This document shows positions 10,033 through 17,956 of a DNA stretch of 34,405 bases, piece by piece (positions within the stretch are counted from its first letter, which is position 1; the number at the start of each line of letters is the position of its first letter). Source of the stretch: Planctomycetia bacterium TMED53 (GTDB taxonomy: Bacteria; Planctomycetota; UBA8108; UBA1146); NCBI GenBank assembly GCA_002167285.1, contig NHDG01000082.1:1-34405 (forward strand), in the 5' to 3' direction. Below the pieces are notes generated by a model, which worked only from the letters and a program-made list of their open reading frames with translations, made no database searches and was not told where the DNA came from. The position numbers were made by a program, and so were the translations under genes.

Positions 10033-11175
10033 ATGCTTCAATCTCTGTTCATGGGAATCAGTCTCTTTATCGCAAGCGCCGGAATTCAGGGTGAAGCGCA
10101 AAAAGACCTCCCCAGGGGATACACGATTCCGGTGGTCGATCTCGCTGAAGAGCCAGGAGTCATCACTGTCGATCGTGAGGCAGGGCAGTACTTGGGTCAC
10201 CCCACGGCAGTGCTGTTGGAAGATGATCAAACGATTCTCTGTGTATATCCAAAGGGGCACGGGGGAGGCGCAGTTGTCTATCGCAAGAGCTTAGACGGCG
10301 GCAAGACCTGGAGTGAGCGACTGCCGACCCCGGAGAATTGGAAAACTTCGAAGGAAGTGCCGACGATTCACCGAATGGTCGATGCGGATGGTCACAAGCG
10401 GTTAATCATGTGGTCAGGTTTGCATCCGGCACGATTAGCGGTCAGTGACGATGACGGCAGTAGTTGGTCTCCCCTGAAGCCGGTGGGAGATTGGGGCGGA
10501 ATCGTAGTCATGGGTTCTGTCGCTGAGTTGGCGGATGGAACCCATGCAGCATGGTTTCACGATGACGGTCGCTTTTTAATGAAGGAGCGCGGGCCTTCGC
10601 GCTTCGATGTCTTCCAAACCCACTCCCTCGATGGCGGACTGACGTGGTCGAATCCGGTAGCTATCGCCCATCTCCCTGAAGTTCACCTTTGTGAGCCCGG
10701 GTTTGTGCGCTCGCCGGACGGTGGGACCATCGCTTTGCTACTCAGGGAGAACAGTCGTCGTAAAAACTCCTACGTGATCTTCAGCGAGAATGAAGGAAAG
10801 ACGTGGTCGAAGCCACGGCAGTTACCAGCGGCTCTGACAGGAGACCGTCACACTGCGATTCATACCAACGATGGGCGCCTCTTTATCTCATTTCGAGACA
10901 CCACTTTGGAAAGTCCAACGAAGGGTGATTGGGTGGCTTGGGTCGGAACCTGGGCAGACATCGTCGAAGGGAAAGAGGGGCAGTATCGGGTGCGAATTAT
11001 GGACAACCATGTACGTGGAGATTGCGCCTATCCCGCTGTAATGCAGCAGAGAGATGGAACGATCATCACCATCACATACGGGCATTGGAGCCAAAATGAA
11101 TCGCCGTGGATTGCTTGTCGTCGATTGACGATGAAAGATCTCGACCAGCGTTATCAAAAACTCAGCGGCGATTGA
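10033..11175 (+). CDS. Exported BNR/Asp-box sialidase-like protein
   Basis: A 380-residue exported protein with a signal peptide (residues 1-22) and a six-bladed propeller of the sialidase superfamily. Four Asp boxes are visible: SLDGGKTW (86-93), SDDDGSSW (138-145), SLDGGLTW (198-205) and SENEGKTW (251-258). Arg/Asp-containing strands between them include ALLLRENSRRKNSYVIF, GDRHTAIHTNDGRLFISFRD and RGDCAYPAVMQQRDGTI. Planctomycetota carry many such proteins, and most are not proven sialidases. The substrate could be a sialic acid, another sugar or none, so I keep to superfamily level. The ribosome site GAGGAAGG lies close before the ATG. It starts 24 bases after the YedE stop and converges on the next gene, whose stop is 3 bases away. 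Confidence 0.82.
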   Translation: MLQSLFMGISLFIASAGIQGEAQKDLPRGYTIPVVDLAEEPGVITVDREAGQYLGHPTAVLLEDDQTILCVYPKGHGGGAVVYRKSLDGGKTWSERLPTPENWKTSKEVPTIHRMVDADGHKRLIMWSGLHPARLAVSDDDGSSWSPLKPVGDWGGIVVMGSVAELADGTHAAWFHDDGRFLMKERGPSRFDVFQTHSLDGGLTWSNPVAIAHLPEVHLCEPGFVRSPDGGTIALLLRENSRRKNSYVIFSENEGKTWSKPRQLPAALTGDRHTAIHTNDGRLFISFRDTTLESPTKGDWVAWVGTWADIVEGKEGQYRVRIMDNHVRGDCAYPAVMQQRDGTIITITYGHWSQNESPWIACRRLTMKDLDQRYQKLSGD

Positions 11176-11178
11176 AAT

Positions 11179-11853
11179 TTATGAAGGTGTCAGCCGATCA
11201 ATCAAGCGGACTCCATATTTCAGGAATCTGTCGATCTCATGGAGTGAAAACCACTCTTTAGATGGTTGATAGTACATCAGTGTATTCTTTGAAATCGCCC
11301 AATAGATCTGAGGGCGTTTTTCGAGAAACTCGAGGACTTCTGGTGTCATGAAATCCTTGATCGCATCTTCTTTTTTACCGCTAACTGTGAACTTTTTAGA
11401 AAAGTCTGGATGGGTGGGAAAGGTGAGTTGCTTGGCTCCAAGCATCTTGCCGATGCTGTGAAGTATGTTTTTTGGTGTGATGGTCATTTCTGGAACCGAT
11501 GTTTTGAGAGGAATTAAGCACACCGATTGTCGAATGGTCACAGTTGATTGTCCGGTAGAGACAATTGATTCGAGGTTCAGAAGGTAGACGTAGTGATCAC
11601 GAAAGTACCCTCTCGCCAGAGATGTCTTTTTTTGTGTATGTAGCTTTTGAATTTTAAGAACTGAGTCCAGGTTCTTGGAAGTCTCTGCGTCAATTTTAGT
11701 CTTAAACTTGAGATTTAAATTGCGAAAAGCCTCAAGGCGACTGTCGTTCTTTTCTTTAGTTTGCCGTGCTATCGCTTTAAGGATGACTACTACTGCGACG
11801 ACAAGAGATATGGCCACGATCGTGGCAATACTCAACCACTCATGAGAGCCCAT
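11179..11853 (-). CDS. Membrane-anchored protein of unknown function
   Basis: A 224-residue protein with one N-terminal membrane helix (about residues 8-27, ATIVAISLVVAVVVILKAI), then a charged helix and a soluble domain. The part FPTHPDFSKKFTVSGKKEDAIKDFMTPEVLEFLE, in which a displaced residue pattern leads to a helix and YWAISKNTLMYYQPSKEW, resembles planctomycete proteins annotated only as hypothetical. I assign no function. The gene is AT-richer than its neighbours (about 37% G+C in one 60-base line I counted). It lies 12 bases after the methyltransferase gene on the same strand, so the two are probably co-transcribed. Its topology suggests a cytoplasmic or periplasmic domain tethered to the membrane. 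Confidence 0.6.
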   Translation of the reverse strand: MGSHEWLSIATIVAISLVVAVVVILKAIARQTKEKNDSRLEAFRNLNLKFKTKIDAETSKNLDSVLKIQKLHTQKKTSLARGYFRDHYVYLLNLESIVSTGQSTVTIRQSVCLIPLKTSVPEMTITPKNILHSIGKMLGAKQLTFPTHPDFSKKFTVSGKKEDAIKDFMTPEVLEFLEKRPQIYWAISKNTLMYYQPSKEWFSLHEIDRFLKYGVRLIDRLTPS

Positions 11854-11865
11854 GGTGTAAACCTC

Positions 11866-12456
11866 CTACTTTCGACATTGATAGGCGAAGGCAGGCGGTA
11901 AGTTTCTCCAGACAGTTTTCGTTTTACTGATCTTTGAAAAGTGATTTTCCAGTTCTTTGCGAAATGCACGCGCTTTTGGTAGCAGGTGGATACCACCATA
12001 AGCAAAGGTGACGAAGTATCCCTTGGGGGAGAGCCAGTCAGAGACCTGTTGCAGAACCTGCTCCTGAAGAGGGCCTGGAAAAGCGGCCCATGGCAATCCA
12101 GAGATGACCACATCCACTTCGCCAAGGTTTCTTTCCTTGAGTAAGTTTCCGAGATCACCTGCGTCCCCTTCGACAATTTCGGTTAGAGGACTGAGGTCAT
12201 TACTCTTTTGCAATTCTTGGGCGAAAAGGGGGTTCTTTTCGATGGCAAGGAAGCGACATGGGTCTGGAATCCGCTTTATGATTTCCCGGGTAAAGACTCC
12301 GGTTCCGGGGCCCAATTCGACGACTGTTTTTGCTTGGGTTAACGATATTCCATCGAGCATCCGTGCAGCGAGTGCCGAACCGCTCGGTGCTACTGCACCG
12401 ATCAATTTCGGATTGGCGAGATATTCGCCCAAAAATTTCACTTTTGCGGCAAGCAT
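11866..12456 (-). CDS. SAM-dependent methyltransferase, phospholipid N-methyltransferase-like
   Basis: A 196-residue class I methyltransferase. The N-terminal helix pair KFLGEYLANPKLIGAVAPSG is typical of the PmtA-like/KsgA-related group that methylates phosphatidylethanolamine. Motif I is VVELGPGTGVFTREI, the acidic ribose ligand is in LAIEKNP, and a later loop is VEGDAGDL. Motif IV, VVISGLPWAAFP, replaces the NLPY of rRNA dimethylases with the GLP form usual for the lipid enzymes. The ATG at 12454-12456 is preferred, with a GGAAGG ahead of it and family homology from the first residues; an upstream TTG at 12516 adds 20 unrelated residues. The substrate is inferred, not shown. Confidence 0.75.
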   Translation of the reverse strand: MLAAKVKFLGEYLANPKLIGAVAPSGSALAARMLDGISLTQAKTVVELGPGTGVFTREIIKRIPDPCRFLAIEKNPLFAQELQKSNDLSPLTEIVEGDAGDLGNLLKERNLGEVDVVISGLPWAAFPGPLQEQVLQQVSDWLSPKGYFVTFAYGGIHLLPKARAFRKELENHFSKISKTKTVWRNLPPAFAYQCRK

Positions 12457-12649
12457 GGAAGGCCTTCCGGTTGATTCAAGCAAGAGGCTTAGCGATTTCC
12501 CTAACAATCGACCCAAGCACCGATGATGCCATAGATCTTCAATTTTGTCGAGGTCAGGCTAGGGCCTGTGTAAAGCCCAATCGGCGTGTAGACTTCTTTT
12601 CAGGAAAATTTTGGGCTGCATCCTTTGGATTCAGCAGAAGAGGAGCGAA

Positions 12650-13567
12650 ATGAAACCTGCAGTGGGTTGGATCGGTACTGGCGTCATGGGGAGCTCGATG
12701 GCGGGCCATCTGGTGGAGGCAGGATTCCAAGTTGGAGTCTTTACGAGAAGCCAGGGCAAGGCTGAAGCACTGCTTTCTGCGGGAGCGACATGGTACGACA
12801 GCCCAATGAGCTTGGCGCAACATCATGACATCGTTATCTCCATCGTCGGCTATCCCACTGATGTCGAAGAGATCTATTTGGGCGAGCTAGGATTATTCAG
12901 TGCTGTTGAAGATCAAAGAAAGTGCCGTATCGCCATCGATATGACGACGAGTCAGCCTGCTTTGGCGAGAGCTCTTTATGAAAAGGGGAAAGATTCGGGA
13001 ATCTCTTTCCTCGATGCGCCCGTATCGGGAGGTGATGTGGGAGCGAAGAACGGCACTCTCAGCATCATGGTTGGAGGCGACGAAGATGTGTTTCGTGAGG
13101 TTGCACCCGTCTTCGAGGTTCTCGGCAGCCAAATCCAATTCCAGGGTAGCGCAGGATCTGGGCAACACACGAAGATGGTGAATCAAACGATCATCGCCAG
13201 CACCATGATCGGAATGTGCGAAGGATTGGTGTACGCAAGAAAAGCAGGCCTTGATCCACTAACGGTATTACAAAGTGTTTCCGGTGGTGCCGCCGGGTCT
13301 TGGTCGTTGTCGAATCTTGCACCAAGGGTTCTCAAGGGTGATTTTGATCCGGGCTTTTTTGTGGAGCATTTTGTCAAGGATATGGATATCGCTCTCGATG
13401 AGTGCGAGCAGATGGGAATCGATCTTCCTGGATTGACATTGGCACGTAAGTTGTATGAGAAGGTGGTTTCTTCTGGGGGAGAAAAATTGGGGACACAAGC
13501 ACTGTATTCAGCAGTGGATGAACTCAGCCATGAATCTGTCAAAAGGGATAACGGGGACCGTGGCTGA
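12650..13567 (+). CDS. NAD(P)-dependent beta-hydroxyacid dehydrogenase (3-hydroxyisobutyrate dehydrogenase family)
   Basis: A 305-residue cytoplasmic oxidoreductase. The Rossmann motif VGWIGTGVMGSSMAGHL (5-21) binds the nucleotide. Substrate-binding DAPVSGGDVGAKNGTLSIM (122-140) and the catalytic Lys175 with Asn178 (GQHTKMVNQ) are intact. The C-terminal helical domain has GGAAGSWSL and HFVKDMDIALDE. These match 3-hydroxyisobutyrate, tartronate-semialdehyde and glyoxylate/succinic-semialdehyde reductases, which cannot be separated by eye. The ATG at 12650 has AGGAG directly upstream. The gene is divergent from the lipid methyltransferase (193-base gap). Its end overlaps the SprT-like gene by 8 bases. 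Confidence 0.88.
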   Translation: MKPAVGWIGTGVMGSSMAGHLVEAGFQVGVFTRSQGKAEALLSAGATWYDSPMSLAQHHDIVISIVGYPTDVEEIYLGELGLFSAVEDQRKCRIAIDMTTSQPALARALYEKGKDSGISFLDAPVSGGDVGAKNGTLSIMVGGDEDVFREVAPVFEVLGSQIQFQGSAGSGQHTKMVNQTIIASTMIGMCEGLVYARKAGLDPLTVLQSVSGGAAGSWSLSNLAPRVLKGDFDPGFFVEHFVKDMDIALDECEQMGIDLPGLTLARKLYEKVVSSGGEKLGTQALYSAVDELSHESVKRDNGDRG

Positions 13568-14189
13568 AAGTAAATCAGCATCAACTAATCCCTTGGTTAA
13601 TGAGTTGCAGCATGAAGCTGAGCAAATTCTGCAGCAGGTTCGTGAGAGATTTCCTCACTATCGCGAATCATTGGAGGGGACGACGATTCGTCTCAGTGGG
13701 AGACTGACCAGTAGTGCGGGAAATGCATGTCCCAAAAGGAAGCAAATTGGGCTGAGCATTCCGATCTTCAGTCTCAAAGAGAATCGAGAAGAGTATCGAA
13801 ACACCGTCCTTCACGAATTGGCGCACATCATCGCCGGACCTAAGGTGCAATCCCATGGCAAGGAATGGCGCGATATCTTTATCGAGTTAGGTGGTAACGG
13901 AAAAAGAACCCACCAGATGCGAGCACGCGGTCGTCATCACCGACATATGATTCAGTGTGAGCAGTGCGGTACGGATATCGAAGTGAGCACGAGAATGAAG
14001 AATTCGATTGCAAAAGGAAGACGGGATTACATTCATATCGACTGTGGGGGCATACTCGTTTTTCGCGAGGAGAACTCTTTAGAAAAAGTATCTGCCAGCT
14101 CTGAAGAGAACCCAGCAGACGATTGGTTTAGTCAGTTATCCAAGAAATTGCAGCAGGGCACCCTGTTTCGGTTTTTTGGCTCTGAATGA
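13560..14189 (+). CDS. SprT-like zinc metallopeptidase domain protein
   Basis: A 209-residue cytoplasmic protein of the SprT/SPRTN-like family. The zinc site is HELAH (85-89), with the third ligand in QSHGKEWRDIF (His99). A C-terminal zinc-ribbon-like segment follows: CEQCG (133-137) and HIDCGGILVF (Cys162). The ribbon has only three clear Cys; the fourth ligand may be His160 or may be lost. The eukaryotic relatives cut DNA-protein crosslinks; the role of bacterial SprT is poorly known. The start is uncertain: the GTG at 13560 overlaps the previous stop by 8 bases and is favoured, and an ATG at 13530 is possible. The protein ends with an acidic linker and a helix (WFSQLSKKLQQGTLF). Confidence 0.8.
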   Translation: MAESKSASTNPLVNELQHEAEQILQQVRERFPHYRESLEGTTIRLSGRLTSSAGNACPKRKQIGLSIPIFSLKENREEYRNTVLHELAHIIAGPKVQSHGKEWRDIFIELGGNGKRTHQMRARGRHHRHMIQCEQCGTDIEVSTRMKNSIAKGRRDYIHIDCGGILVFREENSLEKVSASSEENPADDWFSQLSKKLQQGTLFRFFGSE

Positions 14190-14251
14190 TTCATCGGTTA
14201 TTGAGCCATGAATCTTGGTAAAACTTGACTCAATTCCAGCAAGGACTTGTA

Positions 14252-14308
14252 ATGAACCGCGAGCCGATTGAGCTACTCCTTTAGTAGCTCAGATTTTCAG
14301 CGGTTCAT
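14252..14308. repeat. Nested inverted repeat before the fucose cassette
   Basis: An outer 9-bp arm pair (ATGAACCGC at 14252-14260 and GCGGTTCAT at 14300-14308) encloses an inner 8-bp pair (GAGCTACT at 14270-14277 and AGTAGCTC at 14283-14290) with a 5-base loop. The two 9-base spacers between arms do not pair. Both arm pairs are perfect. It lies 63 bases after the SprT stop and ends 34 bases before the gmd ATG. There is no T tract, so it is not a simple intrinsic terminator. A leader RNA structure, a protein-binding palindrome or a dispersed palindromic element are all possible. Confidence 0.75.
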
Positions 14309-14342
14309 CAAATCTGAAACCGTCCAGAAAAGATTCCTATCG

Positions 14343-15344
14343 ATGAAAGTCGCATTAATCACAGGCATCACTGGTCAAGATGGCTCATACCTTGCAGAGC
14401 TACTTCTTGAAAAAGGGTACAAAGTACACGGAATCGTTCGGCGATCATCTTTGATAAATACTCACAGGATCGATCACATCTATGAGCAGTTACAGCTCCA
14501 CTACGGCGATTTAACGGATTCAACCAATCTGGTTCGGGTTATCCAGCAGGTACAACCTGATGAAATCTACAATTTGGGTGCACAGAGCCATGTAAAAGTC
14601 TCATTTGAGATGCCTGAGTACACTGGGCAGACGGATGCGATTGGTACTCTTCGAATTCTCGAAGCAGTTCGTCTTCTGGGAATTGAAGATAAAGTTCGAA
14701 TCTATCAAGCTTCGACCAGTGAATTGTATGGGCTGGTTCAGGAAGTCCCACAAAAAGAAACGACCCCCTTTTACCCCCGTTCTCCATATGGCGTTGCCAA
14801 GATGTATGGGTATTGGATAGTGAAGAACTATCGAGAGGCGTACGGAATGTACGCTTGTAGCGGAATCCTCTTTAATCATGAATCTCCCAGGCGTGGCGAG
14901 ACTTTTGTTACGCGAAAAATTGCCAGGGGCTTGGCTCAGATCTCCACTGGGAGTGAAGACTGCCTGTACCTGGGTAACCTCAGCGCAAAGAGGGACTGGG
15001 GGCATGCAAAAGATTACGTCGAGGCGATGTGGATGATGCTTCAACAAGATGAACCGGATGATTTTGTGATCGCAACAGGAGAGCAATATTCCGTCCGTGA
15101 CTTTGTCAATGAAGCCGCTCCTTATTTTGGCATGAATATTGAGTGGAGGGGTGAAGGGCTGGAAGAGGTTGGATTTGATCTGAAATCCCAAAAAGAGGTC
15201 ATTAAGGTGAATCCGAGATATTTCAGACCGACAGAAGTTGATTCGCTCCTTGGTGACGCAACAAAAGCAAAAGAAAAGCTGGGTTGGGAGCCCAAGATTT
15301 CATTCAAGTCTTTGGTTGAGGACATGTGTGCCCATGAAAAGTGA
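14343..15344 (+). CDS. gmd: GDP-mannose 4,6-dehydratase
   Basis: A 333-residue short-chain dehydrogenase-type enzyme that converts GDP-mannose to GDP-4-keto-6-deoxymannose, the first step to GDP-fucose. Visible are the NADP site [19 protein letters not shown] (8-26), [18 protein letters not shown], the catalytic STSELYG plus YGVAK (YxxxK), and [20 protein letters not shown]. The C-terminal [18 protein letters not shown] is the usual ending. The ATG at 14343 is where homology begins; the frame runs 25 codons further upstream through the palindrome. It has only a weak AAAAGA ribosome site. It overlaps fcl by 11 bases, so the pathway genes are coupled. G+C is lower than in the genes at 1-5 kb. 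Confidence 0.95.
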   Translation: MKVALITGITGQDGSYLAELLLEKGYKVHGIVRRSSLINTHRIDHIYEQLQLHYGDLTDSTNLVRVIQQVQPDEIYNLGAQSHVKVSFEMPEYTGQTDAIGTLRILEAVRLLGIEDKVRIYQASTSELYGLVQEVPQKETTPFYPRSPYGVAKMYGYWIVKNYREAYGMYACSGILFNHESPRRGETFVTRKIARGLAQISTGSEDCLYLGNLSAKRDWGHAKDYVEAMWMMLQQDEPDDFVIATGEQYSVRDFVNEAAPYFGMNIEWRGEGLEEVGFDLKSQKEVIKVNPRYFRPTEVDSLLGDATKAKEKLGWEPKISFKSLVEDMCAHEK

Positions 15345-16290
15345 TAGCCGAATCTATGTGGCTGGCCATACAGGATTGGTGGGCTCTGCAATTATTCGAA
15401 TGCTTCAGCGTCATGACTATTCTGGGTTGATAACTTCATCATCCAGAGAGTGGGATTTACGCAGGCAGGATGATGTGGAGAGATTTTTTCACGTCAATCA
15501 ACCAGAGTACGTATTCCTTGCGGCAGCAAAAGTTGGCGGTATCGGCGCAAACAACACATACCCTGGGCAGTTCATCTATGACAATTTGATGATTCAATCG
15601 AATGTCATCCACGCCGCTCATAAGTCAGGCGTTAAAAAATTAGTATTTCTTGGCTCTTCCTGTATTTATCCAAAATTATGCGAGCAACCGATTCGGGAAG
15701 AGTACCTGATGACGGGCTCCCTTGAGCCGACAAATGATGCTTACGCCGTTGCCAAGATCGCCGGAATAAAAATGTGCCAAGCCTATCGCACAGAGTATGG
15801 ACTGAATGCGATATCGGTGATGCCGACAAACTTGTACGGACCCAATGACAATTTTGACCTTGAAACATCGCATGTCTTGCCCGCCCTGATTCGTAAGCTC
15901 GAGGCGGGAAAGAATCATGGAATGAGTGAGGAAGATGGAGCTGCAGAATCTTCCGTAACACTGTGGGGAGATGGAAGCCCAAGGCGAGAGTTTCTACATG
16001 TAGATGATCTGGCCGAGGCGTGCCTGGCGTGTATGCGCAGTTACGATGATCCAGATCCCATCAATGTCGGAACTGGTGAAGATATCCAAATTTCAGAATT
16101 GGCAGCGCTGATCGCAGAGGTGGTCGGCTTTTCTGGTGAAATCAAGTGGGATACCTCCAAGCCAAATGGGACCCCAAGAAAGGTCCTTAGTGTAGATAAG
16201 ATTAAATCTCTTGGTTGGTCACCACAGATTGATTTGAGATCCGGGATCGAATCGACGTACGAATGGTACAAGGCAAATGCTTGCGAATGA
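15334..16290 (+). CDS. fcl: GDP-L-fucose synthase
   Basis: A 318-residue epimerase/reductase that turns GDP-4-keto-6-deoxymannose into GDP-L-fucose, the step after Gmd. Motifs are the NADP site [16 protein letters not shown] (9-24), [18 protein letters not shown], the catalytic Ser-Cys in [26 protein letters not shown] (YxxxK), [12 protein letters not shown] and [17 protein letters not shown]. The length is typical. The ATG at 15334 lies inside the end of gmd, and the 3' end overlaps the fucosyltransferase by 14 bases. The three genes are clearly one transcription unit. Confidence 0.95.
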   Translation: MKSDSRIYVAGHTGLVGSAIIRMLQRHDYSGLITSSSREWDLRRQDDVERFFHVNQPEYVFLAAAKVGGIGANNTYPGQFIYDNLMIQSNVIHAAHKSGVKKLVFLGSSCIYPKLCEQPIREEYLMTGSLEPTNDAYAVAKIAGIKMCQAYRTEYGLNAISVMPTNLYGPNDNFDLETSHVLPALIRKLEAGKNHGMSEEDGAAESSVTLWGDGSPRREFLHVDDLAEACLACMRSYDDPDPINVGTGEDIQISELAALIAEVVGFSGEIKWDTSKPNGTPRKVLSVDKIKSLGWSPQIDLRSGIESTYEWYKANACE

Positions 16291-17170
16291 TGATCTGGGA
16301 AATCACGGTCGGCTTGGCAACCAGATGTTTCAGTATGCCGCGCTTCGAGGACTCGCTCATCGACATGGATATGAATATTGCCTGCCCCCCCGAGATGTCG
16401 TCGCCACTAAGGACGAAAATGTCCTGAACTCAGACGTCACATTATTCGAGTGTTTCGATATTCCGGAAGCACCCCGATTGTTGACCAACTTTGACAAGGT
16501 TGAAGAGAATAGTTTCGGGCTGGATCGAAGTCTTTGGGAAAGTTGTCCTGACGACATTAGCCTTTTTGGCTTTTTTCAAACTGAAAAATATTTCAAACAT
16601 ATCGAAATAGAGATTCGCGAGGCATTTGGTTTTGTCGAAGAAATCAAAGCCGAATCAGCAAGTCAATTTGAAGCACGATTCGATAAACAAGAAGCGATCT
16701 CCGTGCATGTTCGAAGAGGCGATTATCTGAACTTGTCGAAGCATTATCCTTCTCAGACGAAGGAGTATTATGTGGAAGGATTAACCGAGCTTCCTGAGGA
16801 TCTCCCGGTTTTAATTTTTTCCGACGGGATTGATTGGTGTAAAGAACAGGAACATTTTCAAGGTGACAGGTTCCATTTTTCTGAAGGGAATGGGACCGGT
16901 GTTGATCTATGTCTGCAATCGATGTGCTCGTATCACATCATCGCAAACTCATCGTTTTCATGGTGGGGTTCCTGGTTGGCGAATAGCAAGAAAACCATTG
17001 CTCCACGCGCTTGGTTTGCCGGCAAAAAAGCTAGAAGAAATATGCAAGACCTCTATTTGCCCGATTGGGTAGTTATTGGCGAAAAGCAGTCCTACACACC
17101 GCCGCTGTTGAGACCCATAGAAAATGCATTTCAAAAAATCAGCGGAATGTTTCGAAAAAGCGACGCCTGA
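16277..17170 (+). CDS. GT11 family alpha-1,2-fucosyltransferase
   Basis: A 297-residue glycosyltransferase of family GT11, which moves L-fucose from GDP-fucose to a galactose-type acceptor, usually through an alpha-1,2 link. Family signatures are GRLGNQMFQYAALRGLA near the N-terminus, VHVRRGDYLN for GDP-fucose binding, and the late NSSFSWWGSWLA. There is no membrane segment, so it would act on a lipid-linked or soluble acceptor at the cytoplasmic face. It uses the product of the two overlapping upstream genes. No other polysaccharide assembly genes (flippase, polymerase, other glycosyltransferases) are present, so the acceptor is unknown. The start is the ATG at 16277, inside fcl, and homology begins within about 10 residues. 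Confidence 0.9.
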   Translation: MLANDDLGNHGRLGNQMFQYAALRGLAHRHGYEYCLPPRDVVATKDENVLNSDVTLFECFDIPEAPRLLTNFDKVEENSFGLDRSLWESCPDDISLFGFFQTEKYFKHIEIEIREAFGFVEEIKAESASQFEARFDKQEAISVHVRRGDYLNLSKHYPSQTKEYYVEGLTELPEDLPVLIFSDGIDWCKEQEHFQGDRFHFSEGNGTGVDLCLQSMCSYHIIANSSFSWWGSWLANSKKTIAPRAWFAGKKARRNMQDLYLPDWVVIGEKQSYTPPLLRPIENAFQKISGMFRKSDA

Positions 17171-17177
17171 TCTATTG

Positions 17178-17194
17178 AGGCTCAGAGCTTTTTT
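17178..17194 (+). terminator. Weak candidate intrinsic terminator
   Basis: A 5-bp stem with one G-U pair (17178-17182 with 17186-17190, loop CAG) runs into a six-T tract (17189-17194), 8 bases after the fucosyltransferase stop. It lies between two convergent genes, where a terminator is expected. The stem is short, so support is modest. Confidence 0.3.
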
Positions 17195-17224
17195 CTTTCC
17201 GCGATATTGCTTTTCAGACTGAAT

Positions 17225-17938
17225 CTAGAAGGGGAGATCGTCATCTTCCTTGGGCTCGTCAGGTTTTTTCTTACGAGGCTTTGGGAGCCGTTTTGCGAAA
17301 TCATGGGTAGCGGAGTATTTTTTCCATTTTTGAGCCATGGAGATTAATTCAACCGCATCGAGCGTCTTGTTTTTTCGATCTGATTCATCGAGATAGCCAC
17401 TGATGAATACCTTCATGCGCTTTTTAAGCTTTGAACTTTTTACACGCTGAATCCGCAAGACTTCGGTTCCAAGGGAAGTTCCTAATCGGTAACCGTCGAC
17501 CACTCGTTCACGGCCGTTTTCTTCTTCACGTACAGTTCCACTGACCCAAACCAAGCCCTGTTCCATCAATTTTTCAGGGACTAAAGGCGGCTTCAGTGAT
17601 CCAGTAACGATGGCATTGATTTGTACCAACATCGGTGGGTATCTGGCGCCTCCGGAACCGTGCTGTTCTGCCTGTTTTTTTGCGAGTACGTGGATCGTTG
17701 AACCAGGCTCCACATCTTTCAGTGAGATGATTTCATGCCATTCGATGACGGTGGAGTCGCTGAGGGTGACCTTCAGGTTGCCCTTTTTACCCTTTACTTC
17801 GATGAGTTGTTTACCGTCAGTGGCCTTATTGATTTTCTGAATCGTCACAGGACCTGCATGGGGCTTTTCAGCAGCGAAGGTGGCACCTGCTTGTGCCCAG
17901 ATCACCATCGATAGAAACACACAGATCGCACGGTTCAT
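17225..17938 (-). CDS. Exported protein of unknown function with acidic DDDLPF tail
   Basis: A 237-residue protein with a signal peptide (MNRAICVFLSMVIWAQAGATFA). Mostly beta-strand sequence follows: KGKKGNLKVTLSDSTVIEW, GSTIHVLAKKQ, GLVWVSGTVREEENG and KRMKVFISGYLDE. This pattern suggests one or two OB-like barrels, but I recognise no named family. The C-terminus is Lys/Pro-rich and ends in EPKEDDDLPF, very like the SSB C-terminal tip (DDDIPF). That is surprising for an exported protein and may be chance. It lies 18 bases downstream of fhs on the same strand. The ATG at 17936-17938 has AAAGGGA upstream. It could be an envelope binding protein. Confidence 0.6.
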   Translation of the reverse strand: MNRAICVFLSMVIWAQAGATFAAEKPHAGPVTIQKINKATDGKQLIEVKGKKGNLKVTLSDSTVIEWHEIISLKDVEPGSTIHVLAKKQAEQHGSGGARYPPMLVQINAIVTGSLKPPLVPEKLMEQGLVWVSGTVREEENGRERVVDGYRLGTSLGTEVLRIQRVKSSKLKKRMKVFISGYLDESDRKNKTLDAVELISMAQKWKKYSATHDFAKRLPKPRKKKPDEPKEDDDLPF

Positions 17939-17956
17939 TGAAGTGATCCCTTTACT

